Virus record (IMG/VR): IMGVR_UViG_3300034198_012226
Coordinates: 22,482-86,481 of that record
DNA: 64,000 nucleotides
Source of the DNA: a virus
Direction: 5' to 3' (one strand)
Part shown: positions 49,636 through 58,208 of the stretch, one piece after another
How positions within the stretch are numbered: position 1 is the first letter of the stretch
Layout: each line of letters starts with the position of its first letter
The notes under the pieces: model-generated
Database searches by the model: none
Told to the model about the DNA's origin: nothing
The model's input: the letters and a program-made list of their open reading frames with translations, nothing else
Program-made: the position numbers and the translations under genes

Positions 49636-51286
49636 GATGTTTGTCCTTGTGCTCGAACCAGCAGATTTCCTTGTGGGTGCCCCATTCGATCTGGGTGACC
49701 ATGACCACGTCGCTCGGGTTGGCCTCGTTCTCAGCCAGCCAGGCCATCAGGAGCTTGTCCCGGTTCTTGTTGATGTAGGCCGTTACCTCGGCGACCGTCT
49801 TCATGATCGGGTCGGCAGGCTTCACCGCAGGGCCGCGATAGTCCTGGCGAATGATCTTCATGAGCTGCTCCGCGACAGAGTCGCCGAAGGCTTGGCGCTG
49901 GCAGGCGTCCTTCAGCAAGTCGGTGAAGTATTCCAGGTCGGTGGCAGGGAACATCATCATCTTCGACTTCAGGTCGTCGCGCTCCTGGGCCAGGGTGTGG
50001 AACTCGTTCTTGAGCGATTCCAGCTCGGTCTCAGCCTTCAACAGGTCGTGGTTGATGATCGTGATCGAACCGTCGCCTTCGTGCTTGACCTCCAGGCCGT
50101 CCAGCTCCAGGGAACCCTGGAGCACGGAGTATTTGTGGTTGGCGTTGCGGGATTCCTGCATCGCCGTGTTGCACTCGTTGCGCAGCTCCTGGTTGGTGGC
50201 CAGGAGCTTTTCGATCTCCAGCCTGCGGGCCTCCGACTGGTCACGGTACGCCTTGCGCTCGGCAGTGGCGATGTTCAGTTCCGTCTTGAGGCGATCACGC
50301 TCCAGAACGAAGCGGTCACGTTCTTCCAGCAGGGTCTCGAAGTCCGACCTGGCCACGGCCAGCTCAGTCTGGAGCTTCTGGCGTTCGGCCTGCACCACGT
50401 TCACGCTTTCCTTCACGTTCTGGAGGTCGGCATAGACCTCCTTCATGGACAGGGCCTCGCGCCGGGTCTTGGACAGGCGCTCCAGCAGGAATTTGAGGTG
50501 CCGTTGGGTGTCCTCGTTGAACCAGCCGATCTGGTCGCGCAGCCACAGCTCCATCGCGTCGTCCTGCTGGTCTGGCGTCAGCTCGGACATGCGCTTGTCC
50601 TGGATCGCGGCACGGTCTGGTTCCGAGAGGCTTTCCCGCGTCTTGTTCAGCAGGGCGGCGCGATCCTTGGCTTCAGCCGAAGCCTTCCAGTTGACCGAAG
50701 CGGTGTAGTAGCGGTCGATCTCGTCGGCACCCTGGGTCAGGATCGTCTTGACCGCAGCGTAGGCTGGCTGTGCCGCGAGCGTCCGCATCCGTTGGGACAG
50801 GTCGGTGTTCTTCATTTCCTTGCCTGGACGGACAGTCAGGTTGGTCACATAGAAGTCCGTCTCATCCCGACGAACCTTGGCCGAAAGGTTGTACCAACCA
50901 GTGCCAGTCTCGAACTCCTTCGGCAGCGCGTCCTTCAGTGCCAGGCCCAGACGCAGCATCGGGTCGCCGGGGATCGACAGGGAAGCGACGTTGGGCCAGT
51001 GGTCAATCACGACCGTCAGCGAGCCGTCGTCCTGGTGCTCGACGCGCTTCACCTTCGCTGCCTGCTTGCCGGTCAGACCGCCGCCGCTGGTCTCGAACTC
51101 GGCGTGGATCACAGGCAGGAGCCGCGCCGAGATTCCGTCCGGCTCCGGTGCCCGGAACAGGTCGATCAGCGGGGCATCACCCTTCAGGTAGGCGATGACA
51201 TCTTCGGCCACCTCCTCGTAGGAAGTGTGGATGCCACGGGCGAAGGCTTGCTTGATGGTCTGGGCTATGTCGTTTTTCAGGTTCAT
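49628..51286 (-). CDS. Large coiled-coil protein
   Basis: 552 residues, the largest protein of the small-gene block. Residues ~1-180 are alpha/beta (SLTVVIDHWPNVASLSIPGD, TDFYVTNLTVRPG). Residues ~200-430 form a long coiled coil (VVQAERQKLQTELAVARSDF, LLEERDRFVLERDRLKTEL). The C-terminus is compact. It could be a scaffold or act on DNA organisation; no ATPase or nuclease motif is visible. Confidence 0.65.
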   Translation of the reverse strand: MNLKNDIAQTIKQAFARGIHTSYEEVAEDVIAYLKGDAPLIDLFRAPEPDGISARLLPVIHAEFETSGGGLTGKQAAKVKRVEHQDDGSLTVVIDHWPNVASLSIPGDPMLRLGLALKDALPKEFETGTGWYNLSAKVRRDETDFYVTNLTVRPGKEMKNTDLSQRMRTLAAQPAYAAVKTILTQGADEIDRYYTASVNWKASAEAKDRAALLNKTRESLSEPDRAAIQDKRMSELTPDQQDDAMELWLRDQIGWFNEDTQRHLKFLLERLSKTRREALSMKEVYADLQNVKESVNVVQAERQKLQTELAVARSDFETLLEERDRFVLERDRLKTELNIATAERKAYRDQSEARRLEIEKLLATNQELRNECNTAMQESRNANHKYSVLQGSLELDGLEVKHEGDGSITIINHDLLKAETELESLKNEFHTLAQERDDLKSKMMMFPATDLEYFTDLLKDACQRQAFGDSVAEQLMKIIRQDYRGPAVKPADPIMKTVAEVTAYINKNRDKLLMAWLAENEANPSDVVMVTQIEWGTHKEICWFEHKDKHRG

Positions 51287-51295
51287 GATTCGCTT

Positions 51296-52210
51296 TCAGA
51301 GTTCGTCGGAGCGGGTGTCAGGTGGGCAGTGCCGACCAGTTGCGGCCGGCTCGTTGTCACGGAGCTGCGGGCACTGGGAATGGCGGCACTCACCGTCGCG
51401 GCCCGCCGCGCAGCCGGTGAGAGGGCGCTCGGGCTTCGGTGGTTTGAAGTCCTTGAGCCTGCCGTGGAACGTGCAGTTGTAGCAGTCGGTGACGCTGTCG
51501 CCGTCCCATTCGGTGTCGCCTTGAATGTCCACCAGCTCGTGATCGCCCTCGGCTTTGAACACGACCACGGCGGTCTTCACGACCTTGATGTTGAGCATGA
51601 CGCTACCGCACTGCGGGCACTGGTACTGCGCGCCGGTCGGTACCACGACCAGTGCCGGTGGCGCTGCCAGCTCGGCGCACGGGTTGCCCCTGGCCAGGTT
51701 CGCAGCCATGGCCACGGCCAGCGGCCCGGTCACGGTGCCCTCGGCGCTGATCTTGGAACCGTCAGGGAATTCGGTACCTTCTGGCGTGATCCGCAGTGCC
51801 GGTGGCAGCACCTCGTCCAGGTCGGCCAGCATTCGTGCGACCCATGCGCTGCGACCGGCGACCATGATCCAGTTGGGCGTCGGGAAGGCCAGCTCGAAGC
51901 CTGGGCTGGTCAGCCGGATCGAATTGGATTCGACGGTGGCCGCGAGCCATTCGCCGAAGTAGTTGAACTCGGCGATGCGGTCGGAGCGCAGCTCGAACAT
52001 GACGTGGGAACGCAAGTCGGACTGGGCCTCGGCCCACGGTGCCCACTCGTCGGAGCCGGACAGGAAGTAGGCGGCGCTCTCCATCGACGTGCAGATTTTG
52101 CGGCCGTTGCCGACGTACTCCAGGCACTGCACCAGGATGGCGCGCATCTTGCGCAGCTTGTGGTGATCGTCTTCCCACAGCAGGAAGGGGTTTTCGTAGG
52201 TACGGTTCAC
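51296..52210 (-). CDS. Zinc-finger protein of unknown function
   Basis: 304 residues from GTG 52210 (GTGA overlap with the previous stop, GAGGAG upstream). The middle carries YQCPQCGSVML and later DCYNCTFHG, giving a four-Cys zinc site near residues ~200-245. A second Cys-rich end follows (TGCAAGRDGECRHSQCPQL). Role unknown. Confidence 0.6.
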   Translation of the reverse strand: MNRTYENPFLLWEDDHHKLRKMRAILVQCLEYVGNGRKICTSMESAAYFLSGSDEWAPWAEAQSDLRSHVMFELRSDRIAEFNYFGEWLAATVESNSIRLTSPGFELAFPTPNWIMVAGRSAWVARMLADLDEVLPPALRITPEGTEFPDGSKISAEGTVTGPLAVAMAANLARGNPCAELAAPPALVVVPTGAQYQCPQCGSVMLNIKVVKTAVVVFKAEGDHELVDIQGDTEWDGDSVTDCYNCTFHGRLKDFKPPKPERPLTGCAAGRDGECRHSQCPQLRDNEPAATGRHCPPDTRSDEL

Positions 52211-52464
52211 AGCTTCTCCTCGGGTAAGGGAATGAATTCGACCACGCCCAGGCGGTTGGCGATCTGGATGATCTGGGTATCGACCTGGTCGTAGAAGGCG
52301 CGGCAGCACGTCTTGCCGTCGCCATAGAGGGAGGACTTGTGGCAGACGAAGTAGCTGCCCTCGGCCTTGCACTCCTTGATGATGTCGGCGGCGCGGGTGC
52401 CAGGGACGATGCGATCCTTCGAGAGCAGGCACTGCTCGCAGGCTTCCTCATACACCTGGAACAT
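52207..52464 (-). CDS. Small Cys-rich (zinc-binding) protein
   Basis: 85 residues. EACEQCLLSKDRIV (CxxC) and SYFVCHKSSLYGDGKTCCRAF give at least five Cys plus a His, a probable zinc fold like a pattern I associate with short phage and prophage proteins. Function unknown. Confidence 0.6.
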   Translation of the reverse strand: MFQVYEEACEQCLLSKDRIVPGTRAADIIKECKAEGSYFVCHKSSLYGDGKTCCRAFYDQVDTQIIQIANRLGVVEFIPLPEEKL

Positions 52465-53020
52465 CGTAGGGCCTCAGCTCATGTGGTTGGAAGTAGGCGA
52501 TGCCGTCCTTGTACAACGGGTGCTTCTCGGCATCGTCCAGCTTGACGCCATAGCGCCCGGTGTGAACCATGCGCGGCTCGTACCCTACGGGCCGGTCATT
52601 GGCCAGCTCCTCGTTGACGATCTCGCCCAGGCCGTGAGTCTTCGTATCGACGCGGTCACCGATTCGCTTCTGCTTCACGTCGGCGATCATGCGGTCGAGC
52701 CAGGCCAGGCGAATCTGCTTCTGGATGAAGGAATCCTCGCGGGTCGAGTACGCCAGGTCAGGGTGGCCAGCGTCGCGGAGCTGGACGAACAACCATTCGC
52801 CCAGGTAGCCCTCGTCGGCGACGCCCTCGACCACGAAGTCCCGGATGATGTCCTCGACTACGCGCTCCTGGTCACGCCGGTCGTTGCGGCACGGGAAGGC
52901 TTCGATGAGGGCGAAGCAGATGTAGTGCTCCTTGCCCTCGGCGATCAGATTGCGAATGATGGGCAGGTACTGCCTGGCGATGCCGCGCTGCGCGGCGGTC
53001 ATGTGTTCGGAGAGATTCAT
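52448..53020 (-). CDS. Unknown helical protein
   Basis: 190 residues. AAQRGIARQYLPIIRNLIAEG, HYICFALIEAFPCRNDRRDQERVVEDII, EDSFIQKQIRLAWLDRMIAD. It overlaps the Cys-rich gene by 17 bases. Function unknown. Confidence 0.6.
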   Translation of the reverse strand: MNLSEHMTAAQRGIARQYLPIIRNLIAEGKEHYICFALIEAFPCRNDRRDQERVVEDIIRDFVVEGVADEGYLGEWLFVQLRDAGHPDLAYSTREDSFIQKQIRLAWLDRMIADVKQKRIGDRVDTKTHGLGEIVNEELANDRPVGYEPRMVHTGRYGVKLDDAEKHPLYKDGIAYFQPHELRPYDVPGV

Positions 53021-53262
53021 TGCGGGCCTTTATGGCGTGGACGGCACAGGTTTTCGATGCGCCGGGTGATGTTGGGATTGCGCTCACGGTCGAAGTCGGG
53101 CGGGATTCCTTCCAGCTCCAGCTCGATGATGGCGGTGCAGCGGGCGGTGCCCTCCAGGGGCCGGTGGTCGTAGCCGGGGCTGCGCTTGATCAGCGCCACC
53201 ACGGCCAGCAGCACGGCCAGGAACAGGGCAAGTTGGACGAGCAGGGGCATCGAACGTTTCAT
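53017..53262 (-). CDS. Single-span membrane protein
   Basis: 81 residues from ATG 53262. Signal-anchor at residues ~5-24 (PLLVQLALFLAVLLAVVAL), then a charged soluble part with two Cys (GTARCTAIIELELEG, RIENLCRPRH). With the next gene it resembles a pair of small inner-membrane proteins. Function unknown. Confidence 0.55.
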   Translation of the reverse strand: MKRSMPLLVQLALFLAVLLAVVALIKRSPGYDHRPLEGTARCTAIIELELEGIPPDFDRERNPNITRRIENLCRPRHKGPQ

Positions 53263-53600
53263 GGCTTGCACTGCTCCACGATGGATTCGATCTCGGCCTC
53301 GATCTCGGCCTTGCTGTGGGCGACGTGGCCGGACTTCTTGATCTTGGCGATCTGCTTGTCGCGGGCCACGTTGCACTCCTGGGTGTCGTACTGTGGCCGG
53401 TCGTCCAGGATGTCTACGACCAGGTAACCGCAGATGGCGGACACGGAGATCAGGAACACTGCCAGTGCCAGGCCCGCCAGCAGGCCAGATCGGCCCGTGG
53501 CGGGGTTTTTGAAGGGTTGGCCACAGGTGGCGAAGGATACGGGCACGCGGGCCTCCAGGCGGCTGGTACGGGTCTCGGTGAAGGTCTTGGTATTTTTCAT
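53259..53600 (-). CDS. Single-span membrane protein
   Basis: 113 residues. Hydrophobic segment at ~40-63 (LLAGLALAVFLISVSAICGYLVV shortened here), soluble tail with Cys pair (QECNVARDKQIAKIKKSG, IVEQCKP). It overlaps the membrane gene at 53017 by 4 bases. The two may act together; role unknown. Confidence 0.55.
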   Translation of the reverse strand: MKNTKTFTETRTSRLEARVPVSFATCGQPFKNPATGRSGLLAGLALAVFLISVSAICGYLVVDILDDRPQYDTQECNVARDKQIAKIKKSGHVAHSKAEIEAEIESIVEQCKP

Positions 53601-53602
53601 TT

Positions 53603-53818
53603 TCAGGTCTCGGATTGGACTTCGGTCACAGACAGGATCGAGATGTGCTCGAACTCGTCGTACAGCTTGATGCGGGCATTGCGCTCGCTGGTGCCGGTGC
53701 GGCGGGCGACGTGGGTCTCGATCACACCCAGGGAGTTGACGCGGGTGCCGGTGAAGCGGAACTCGAACGTCTTATCAGGCGGTGGATCGGCAAGGTGGAT
53801 GTGCAGGTCAGTGCTCAT
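53603..53818 (-). CDS. Small beta-rich protein
   Basis: 71 residues from ATG 53818. DKTFEFRFTGTRVNSLGVIE, RRTGTSERNARIKLYDEFEH. Probably a small beta-sheet protein. Function unknown. Confidence 0.5.
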   Translation of the reverse strand: MSTDLHIHLADPPPDKTFEFRFTGTRVNSLGVIETHVARRTGTSERNARIKLYDEFEHISILSVTEVQSET

Positions 53819-53820
53819 AA

Positions 53821-54024
53821 TCAGCTCCGGCTCGGTTCGATGGAGATGACCAGGCACAGGGCATTGTTGGCGTCCTCATGGGCCTCGTCGCTCATGTCTG
53901 GGTCGTCGCAGGTTTCCTGGGCATCGGCACGGCCGGATGCAATCAGCATTTCCAGGAGGTCTTGGGTTTCCTGGCGCGGGAAGTCAGAAGCGACGGTGAC
54001 GGTGAAGGTGTGTTCGGTTTTCAT
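53821..54024 (-). CDS. Small acidic protein
   Basis: 67 residues from ATG 54024, overlapping the PAPS-reductase-like stop by 4 bases. HTFTVTVASDFPRQETQDLL, CDDPDMSDEAHEDANNALCL. Strongly acidic, possibly DNA-mimic-like, though this is speculation. Confidence 0.5.
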   Translation of the reverse strand: MKTEHTFTVTVASDFPRQETQDLLEMLIASGRADAQETCDDPDMSDEAHEDANNALCLVISIEPSRS

Positions 54025-54809
54025 GGTTGGACTCCGGTTATATCGACAAGGGAACGCTTGACCCCGTTCTTGGGCATCATCATGACCTGGCCAGTGCTGC
54101 GCTCCAGGCCGACCATGGTCTTGTAGATCGTGGGATCGTTGACCAGCTCGGGATACTTCGTGGACAGCTTCGCGGCCAGTGTCAGGGAAGCGTCGTCGGC
54201 ATAGATGCAGAACACGCACGAGAACCGCTTCATGCCCAGGAGGTAGACACGGTGCGGCGACTGGCCAGCCATCTTGATCGTGGCGAAGACGCGGCCCTCG
54301 TCCCAGTCGTGGATCGGGAGCCAGTCGTACCACTCGCGGCCCGCCTTGCTGTTCTTCTTGTTCAGGGCGAAGGGCCGCAGCTTGGCACGGTTCCGGGATT
54401 CGTCAGCACGCAGGCCCATGCAGTTGACGACCAGGTTCCAGGCCGGGTGGCCCGCCTTCTTGCGCTCGTAGGTCAAGTGTCGGATGACCTTTTCGATTGG
54501 GCCTCGCTTTAAGTCGGAGGTGCATTGGCGCACGTCCGGCGACGGGAACATGCCGCGATCCTCGACCATCTGGAGGAACCCGCGCACCGGCTCGCACTTG
54601 ATGACGCGGTTGGCGTTGGTCGTGGCCTCGATGTGGGCCATGGCTCCCGACCACTCGACGCGGCCCAGATCGGCATGGACGACCACGAGCTGATCCCGTG
54701 GGATGAAGCGCATGGCAATGTCCATGGCCTGGCTATCCTTGCCTCCGCTGTGGTTGATGACGAACAGGGCACCACGGGCCACGAGTTCAGCAATGGTCGG
54801 GAGCGTCAC
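54021..54809 (-). CDS. PAPS reductase / adenine nucleotide alpha hydrolase-like protein
   Basis: 262 residues. PP-loop INHSGGKDSQAMDIAM (SGGKDS 21-26), VVVHADLGRVEW, CMGLRADESRNRAKL, and a C-terminal RFSCVFCIYADD. This fits phage PAPS-reductase-like proteins of the PP-loop ATPase group, which also contains tRNA and DNA thiolation enzymes (DndC type). The CxxC may be catalytic or bind metal. Real substrate unknown. Confidence 0.75.
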   Translation of the reverse strand: MTLPTIAELVARGALFVINHSGGKDSQAMDIAMRFIPRDQLVVVHADLGRVEWSGAMAHIEATTNANRVIKCEPVRGFLQMVEDRGMFPSPDVRQCTSDLKRGPIEKVIRHLTYERKKAGHPAWNLVVNCMGLRADESRNRAKLRPFALNKKNSKAGREWYDWLPIHDWDEGRVFATIKMAGQSPHRVYLLGMKRFSCVFCIYADDASLTLAAKLSTKYPELVNDPTIYKTMVGLERSTGQVMMMPKNGVKRSLVDITGVQP

Positions 54810-54812
54810 GGA

Positions 54813-55052
54813 TCAGCCCTCCATCCGGACGGAGAGACGGCCGATGCCGAAGGCGAAGACCACGGCCACGCAAGGCAGCGCCACACCGATCCAGCCCATG
54901 AACGGGGAATACTGCTCCTCGGTCAGGCAGAACTGGTAAGCCTGGGTGCCGACCAGGAACAGGATTGCGCCCATGATGATGGTGATGCCGACTGCCTGGA
55001 TTGCGGCGATGCGGCGTTCGGTGCGGATACGGCGTGCGGTTGCGGTGGACAT
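54813..55052 (-). CDS. Two-span membrane protein
   Basis: 79 residues from ATG 55052. Hydrophobic segments at ~17-38 (IQAVGITIIMGAILFLVGTQ) and ~50-70 (FMGWIGVALPCVAVVFAFGI). Basic N-terminus. Function unknown. Confidence 0.55.
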   Translation of the reverse strand: MSTATARRIRTERRIAAIQAVGITIIMGAILFLVGTQAYQFCLTEEQYSPFMGWIGVALPCVAVVFAFGIGRLSVRMEG

Positions 55053-55065
55053 GGTGTTGCCTTTC

Positions 55066-55512
55066 TTATTTGGGTTGTGGTTGTGGGCGACGGCGACCGA
55101 ACAGGTGCCAGGTATTGCAAAACGGGCAGGCTTCGTACTCCTGCCCCAGTTCCCCGGCCACGACTCGGGCCTGGGTACCGTTCGGGAACTGGCGCTTGCC
55201 AGCACACACGAGCGGTGGTTTCGATACGCACGGTGCCCAGATCATGTTGAGCACGCGGCGGGTGGTGGAACCGTAGGACGGCAGCGACAGGCGGGGCCGA
55301 CCGGCCAGGTGCAGTACCCATTCGGTTGCGATGCGGGTGGACTTGCTCATGGCCTCGACACCGTACTCGGCATCCAGCTCGGCGGCGAATCCTTCCGGGG
55401 TATCGGGCCTGGGGCCGTGGCCCCGCACCAGCAGCGCCTTGGTTCGTGCATTCGGCGGGCCGTACAGGCGCAGGAAGTAGCCCTGCCGGTGGATGGATTT
55501 CTGCTTGGGCAT
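55066..55512 (-). CDS. Unknown protein with C-terminal zinc-ribbon half
   Basis: 148 residues from ATG 55512. RQGYFLRLYGPPNARTKALL, EYGVEAMSKSTRIATEWVLH and a C-terminal YEACPFCNTWHLFGRRR. One CxxC with nearby His suggests metal binding. Function unknown. Confidence 0.55.
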   Translation of the reverse strand: MPKQKSIHRQGYFLRLYGPPNARTKALLVRGHGPRPDTPEGFAAELDAEYGVEAMSKSTRIATEWVLHLAGRPRLSLPSYGSTTRRVLNMIWAPCVSKPPLVCAGKRQFPNGTQARVVAGELGQEYEACPFCNTWHLFGRRRPQPQPK

Positions 55513-55516
55513 GGGA

Positions 55517-55939
55517 TCAGTTCCAGTTGGCGTAGGGTTCACCGCCCATGGTCGTCAAATGGACGGCGTCGAGGTACAGCTCGGGGTGCTTCATGGTGCG
55601 GGTGGCCTGGACAACGTCCTCGCGCAGCTCCGGGTAGTTGGGCCAGCACATGACGAGCGGACGGCAGGCGTCCAGGATGCGGAAAGCGAAGGGAACCTCA
55701 CGCTCTATCAGGTAGATGTACGAGAAGGGGCGCTTGTACAGGGCCACGCCTTCATCCTGGAGCTTTCCGCACATCGGCTCCGGCCAGCGCCAGCACGGGC
55801 GACCCTCGATCATGAAGGTGCCGACCTCGCCCTTGAGGAGACCCTCGGAGACGGTGCCGACGTGGACGATGTAGACGGAGCCGTTGTACTCGACACCGTA
55901 GACCCTAACGTCAGTGTAGCCTGGGAATGTGGTCTTCAT
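55517..55939 (-). CDS. Unknown beta-rich protein
   Basis: 140 residues. VRVYGVEYNGSVYIVHVGTV, FMIEGRPCWRWPEPMCGKL, VPFAFRILDACRPLVMCWPN. Overlaps the upstream gene by 4 bases. A palindrome copy covers codons 7-12. Function unknown. Confidence 0.6.
   Translation of the reverse strand: MKTTFPGYTDVRVYGVEYNGSVYIVHVGTVSEGLLKGEVGTFMIEGRPCWRWPEPMCGKLQDEGVALYKRPFSYIYLIEREVPFAFRILDACRPLVMCWPNYPELREDVVQATRTMKHPELYLDAVHLTTMGGEPYANWN
55905..55919. repeat. Dispersed 15-bp palindrome, copy L
   Basis: CTAACGTCAGTGTAG, 12 of 15 matches, about 20 bases inside the gene starting at 55939. Confidence 0.5.
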
Positions 55940-56247
55940 GCCAGGGCCACTCCCAGTGCCGATGCGTAGCGACGGGCCGACAGGTCAGCCAGGAAGTTTG
56001 CCTTCTGCACGTCCCAGGACGGACGGCGACGGGCACCGGCACGCTCTTGCGCCTTGGCCCAGGCCAGGTCGATGCGGGTGCCGCCGAACATGGCCACGTC
56101 AGCATCGTGGACAGCCTGGCGGGCGATGAACTCCGGGTTGGTGCGGTAATACTCGTAGTCGGCGGCGATGCGGGTGGCCTCGGCGCTCGGGTCGATAGTG
56201 ACGATGGCGGTGGCGAGGGCGTTGACGTGGATGATGGTAGCGGACAT
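55936..56247 (-). CDS. Small unknown protein
   Basis: 103 residues with GGAAGG before the ATG. IIHVNALATAIVTIDPSAEAT, DYEYYRTNPEFIARQAVHDA, RRRPSWDVQKANFLADLSARR. Helical, Ala-rich. Function unknown. Confidence 0.6.
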   Translation of the reverse strand: MSATIIHVNALATAIVTIDPSAEATRIAADYEYYRTNPEFIARQAVHDADVAMFGGTRIDLAWAKAQERAGARRRPSWDVQKANFLADLSARRYASALGVALA

Positions 56248-56323
56248 GGGATTTCCTTCCAGTTAGGAATTGGATTTCAGATTGGATTTGAATCTGGCAA
56301 GGGCGGTGCCGGTGCCAGGGATA

Positions 56324-57037
56324 TTAAGCGCCGCCGTTACGCTGCCAAATGGTTTGCTTTTCGACAGGGATTCGCTGGCGATCCAGGGCAGCACATAATG
56401 CGGCTTCACGTTCGTTTTCCAAACGCTCGGCAGCGCCATATTCACGGACAGGGGCAAGTAAATCGAGACCCTTCTGATAACGGCGGCGCAGCTCGTGCAA
56501 TTTGATCGGTTGAATCGTGGTGAGTGGAACTCGGCGACGTACAGGCTTTCCGGTTTCCACGTCGATCTCGGTAATCATAATGCGATGGATCGTGGCACCC
56601 TCGGGTAAATCCTCACCGGCATTATCGGCCAGGTATTTCTCCAATTGCTTGAGCGTCCAGCCCTTGCCATGGATCGTATCGACCAATATGGTTTTGGGTT
56701 GAATCTCGGCAGCTTCACGCAGGCCGACCCAGGCCACGTTCTTGGGATTGAAGCCGGACTTCAGGTTAATGCGCTTGATGAATTGGCGGCGCAGTCCCAG
56801 GGGTTTGGACGGATCAAAGTCCGACTCGAAGAACTCCTCGTTGTCGTCCACGAAGTTATCGAAGTCGTACCAGCGGTGCATGACGGTGATGCCCCTGGCA
56901 CCGACCAGGTGGAACAGCTTGTGGTTGGGATCGTCGCAGGAGTCGAGCATCTTCTTCCACTGCTTGTACATGGGATGGGACTTGTAGCCGTAACGGATGA
57001 CGCGAGCGGGCCGGTCATCCAGGTCAAGGTCGAGCAT
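56324..57037 (-). CDS. AP2/HNH-associated DNA-binding-like protein
   Basis: 237 residues, the first gene of the long leftward block. Residues ~18-60 (SHPMYKQWKKMLDSCDDP, GARGITVMHRWYDFDNFVDD) match the N-terminal region of phage homing-endonuclease-like and AP2-domain DNA-binding proteins. The HNH catalytic triad is not seen, so it may bind DNA without cutting. A repeated Arg-rich middle (RRRVPLTTIQPIKLHELRRR) follows. Being promoter-proximal, it may be an early regulator. Confidence 0.55.
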   Translation of the reverse strand: MLDLDLDDRPARVIRYGYKSHPMYKQWKKMLDSCDDPNHKLFHLVGARGITVMHRWYDFDNFVDDNEEFFESDFDPSKPLGLRRQFIKRINLKSGFNPKNVAWVGLREAAEIQPKTILVDTIHGKGWTLKQLEKYLADNAGEDLPEGATIHRIMITEIDVETGKPVRRRVPLTTIQPIKLHELRRRYQKGLDLLAPVREYGAAERLENEREAALCAALDRQRIPVEKQTIWQRNGGA

Positions 57038-57484
57038 GGCGGTTTCCGTTAGTAGTGTGTGGGAATCGTGATTCTACACGTCAATCAAGGATTCCAGAAG
57101 AAAGAGATTCTGAAGTACAAAAAATTTCGTTTAGCAGTCCAAAAATAAAATTTGGATTTGTTTAGACTACTAGGTAAAAACTACCTTGCAGTAAAGCTCC
57201 TCCTATGAGGAGAGGCCGCACTTGCATAAGGTTTAGGCAGTATTCCCTTAAATGATGTGGCAAAGTTCTACGCATTTGGTAGATGTGTTACGCCACTTGC
57301 AGTGCGGGTGCCAATGAGCATTCCAATTGGAACACGCATTGGCACCGGCACTGATCCACGCCGTACCCCGTTGGTTGGGGGTCGAGATGGTCATCAGGCG
57401 GTGCTGGCCTCCGGTTGTTGTATCCCCTTTGGCCTTCCCTCGCGTCGAACTGGTCTCGCATCCATTGTGGGCCTCATTGCGGGC

Positions 57485-57499
57485 CTACACTGGGTGCTG
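57485..57499. repeat. Dispersed 15-bp palindrome, copy M
   Basis: CTACACTGGGTGCTG, 12 of 15 matches, in the non-coding control region. Confidence 0.5.
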
Positions 57500-58135
57500 T
57501 CGTCATCTGTACACTGGCGCAGGGCACAACCCCTGTCTTTACCCCTGGGATGCGCTCCCAGTTATCACGGTGAGAATACTGCGCAGGAGGGTATTGCTAT
57601 ATGTCCCTCACTCCTACACTCGTCATTGCCGATCACCCTTACCAGAGGGAACCATTACGGCCGTTTGCCTGCATGACTCTGGTATGTGTACAGTTTGTCC
57701 CTGTGCGCTCCTGATGGGATATAAAAACGGGGCGCTCAAGCGATACCACCCGCGAACGGTAAATGGGGCGCTAGACTGCGATGCCGTTGCACCTGGTGAG
57801 GCACAACGCACAGGGTAGAAACTGTTCGCCGCGTCATCACCAGGCGTAATTCGGCCTGGGACAATCGCGGGAATGTTGCTTTATTCGGTAAATGCCACCG
57901 GCAGCGGATACGCCAGGCTTATCAGAATGTGCGAGTAATGCCAGGGGCATCACCGCGCCATTACTAATGAGCGGGTATCTTTTCGGGTGGCATGTTGTTA
58001 ATGAACCGATCCTATCGAATCACCATGGGCGAGTAATGACAAAGCATCACCGCACAGCATGAGTAATCCGGCAGGATTCGGCGCGCATGGGCGCACCGGG
58101 CAAATTGGCATCGTTTTGTGCCGGTCTGCACTTCA

Positions 58136-58174
58136 GGATTTAAAGGCCCTGCCTATAGCAAGGCCCTTAAATCC
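58136..58174 (-). terminator. Long hairpin after the Ala-rich gene
   Basis: GGATTTAA...GGCC...TGC pairs with GCA...GGCC...TTAAATCC (two mismatches, CTATA loop). It lies 35 bases past the stop of the gene at 58209, so it probably ends that transcript. Confidence 0.6.
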
Positions 58175-58208
58175 TGCCCCGTCACCAGGGCAGGCAGGAA
58201 ACTACAGG

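Larger units (their letters stand above)
57052..58208. other. 1.15-kb region without a convincing gene
   Basis: The first ~130 bases are AT-rich and probably hold the promoter of the leftward block, though no clear -35/-10 pair stands out. Inverted repeats include TCCAAA/TTTGGA, AGGTA/TACCT, CTCCTC/GAGGAG and TTCCAATTGGAA (57321-57332). A direct repeat of GCGAGTAATG with GCATCACCGC occurs near 57930 and 58030. Open frames of 139 and 163 codons here have composition unlike a protein. Confidence 0.6.

Noticed and set aside
49637-52294. 885-codon open frame on the plus strand
   Set aside because: Antisense shadow of the coiled-coil and zinc-finger genes, which have ribosome sites and sensible motifs.
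57257-57818. Open frames of 139 and 163 codons on the plus strand
   Set aside because: Residue composition is unlike a folded protein, there is no good ribosome site, and they lie in a repeat-rich control region.
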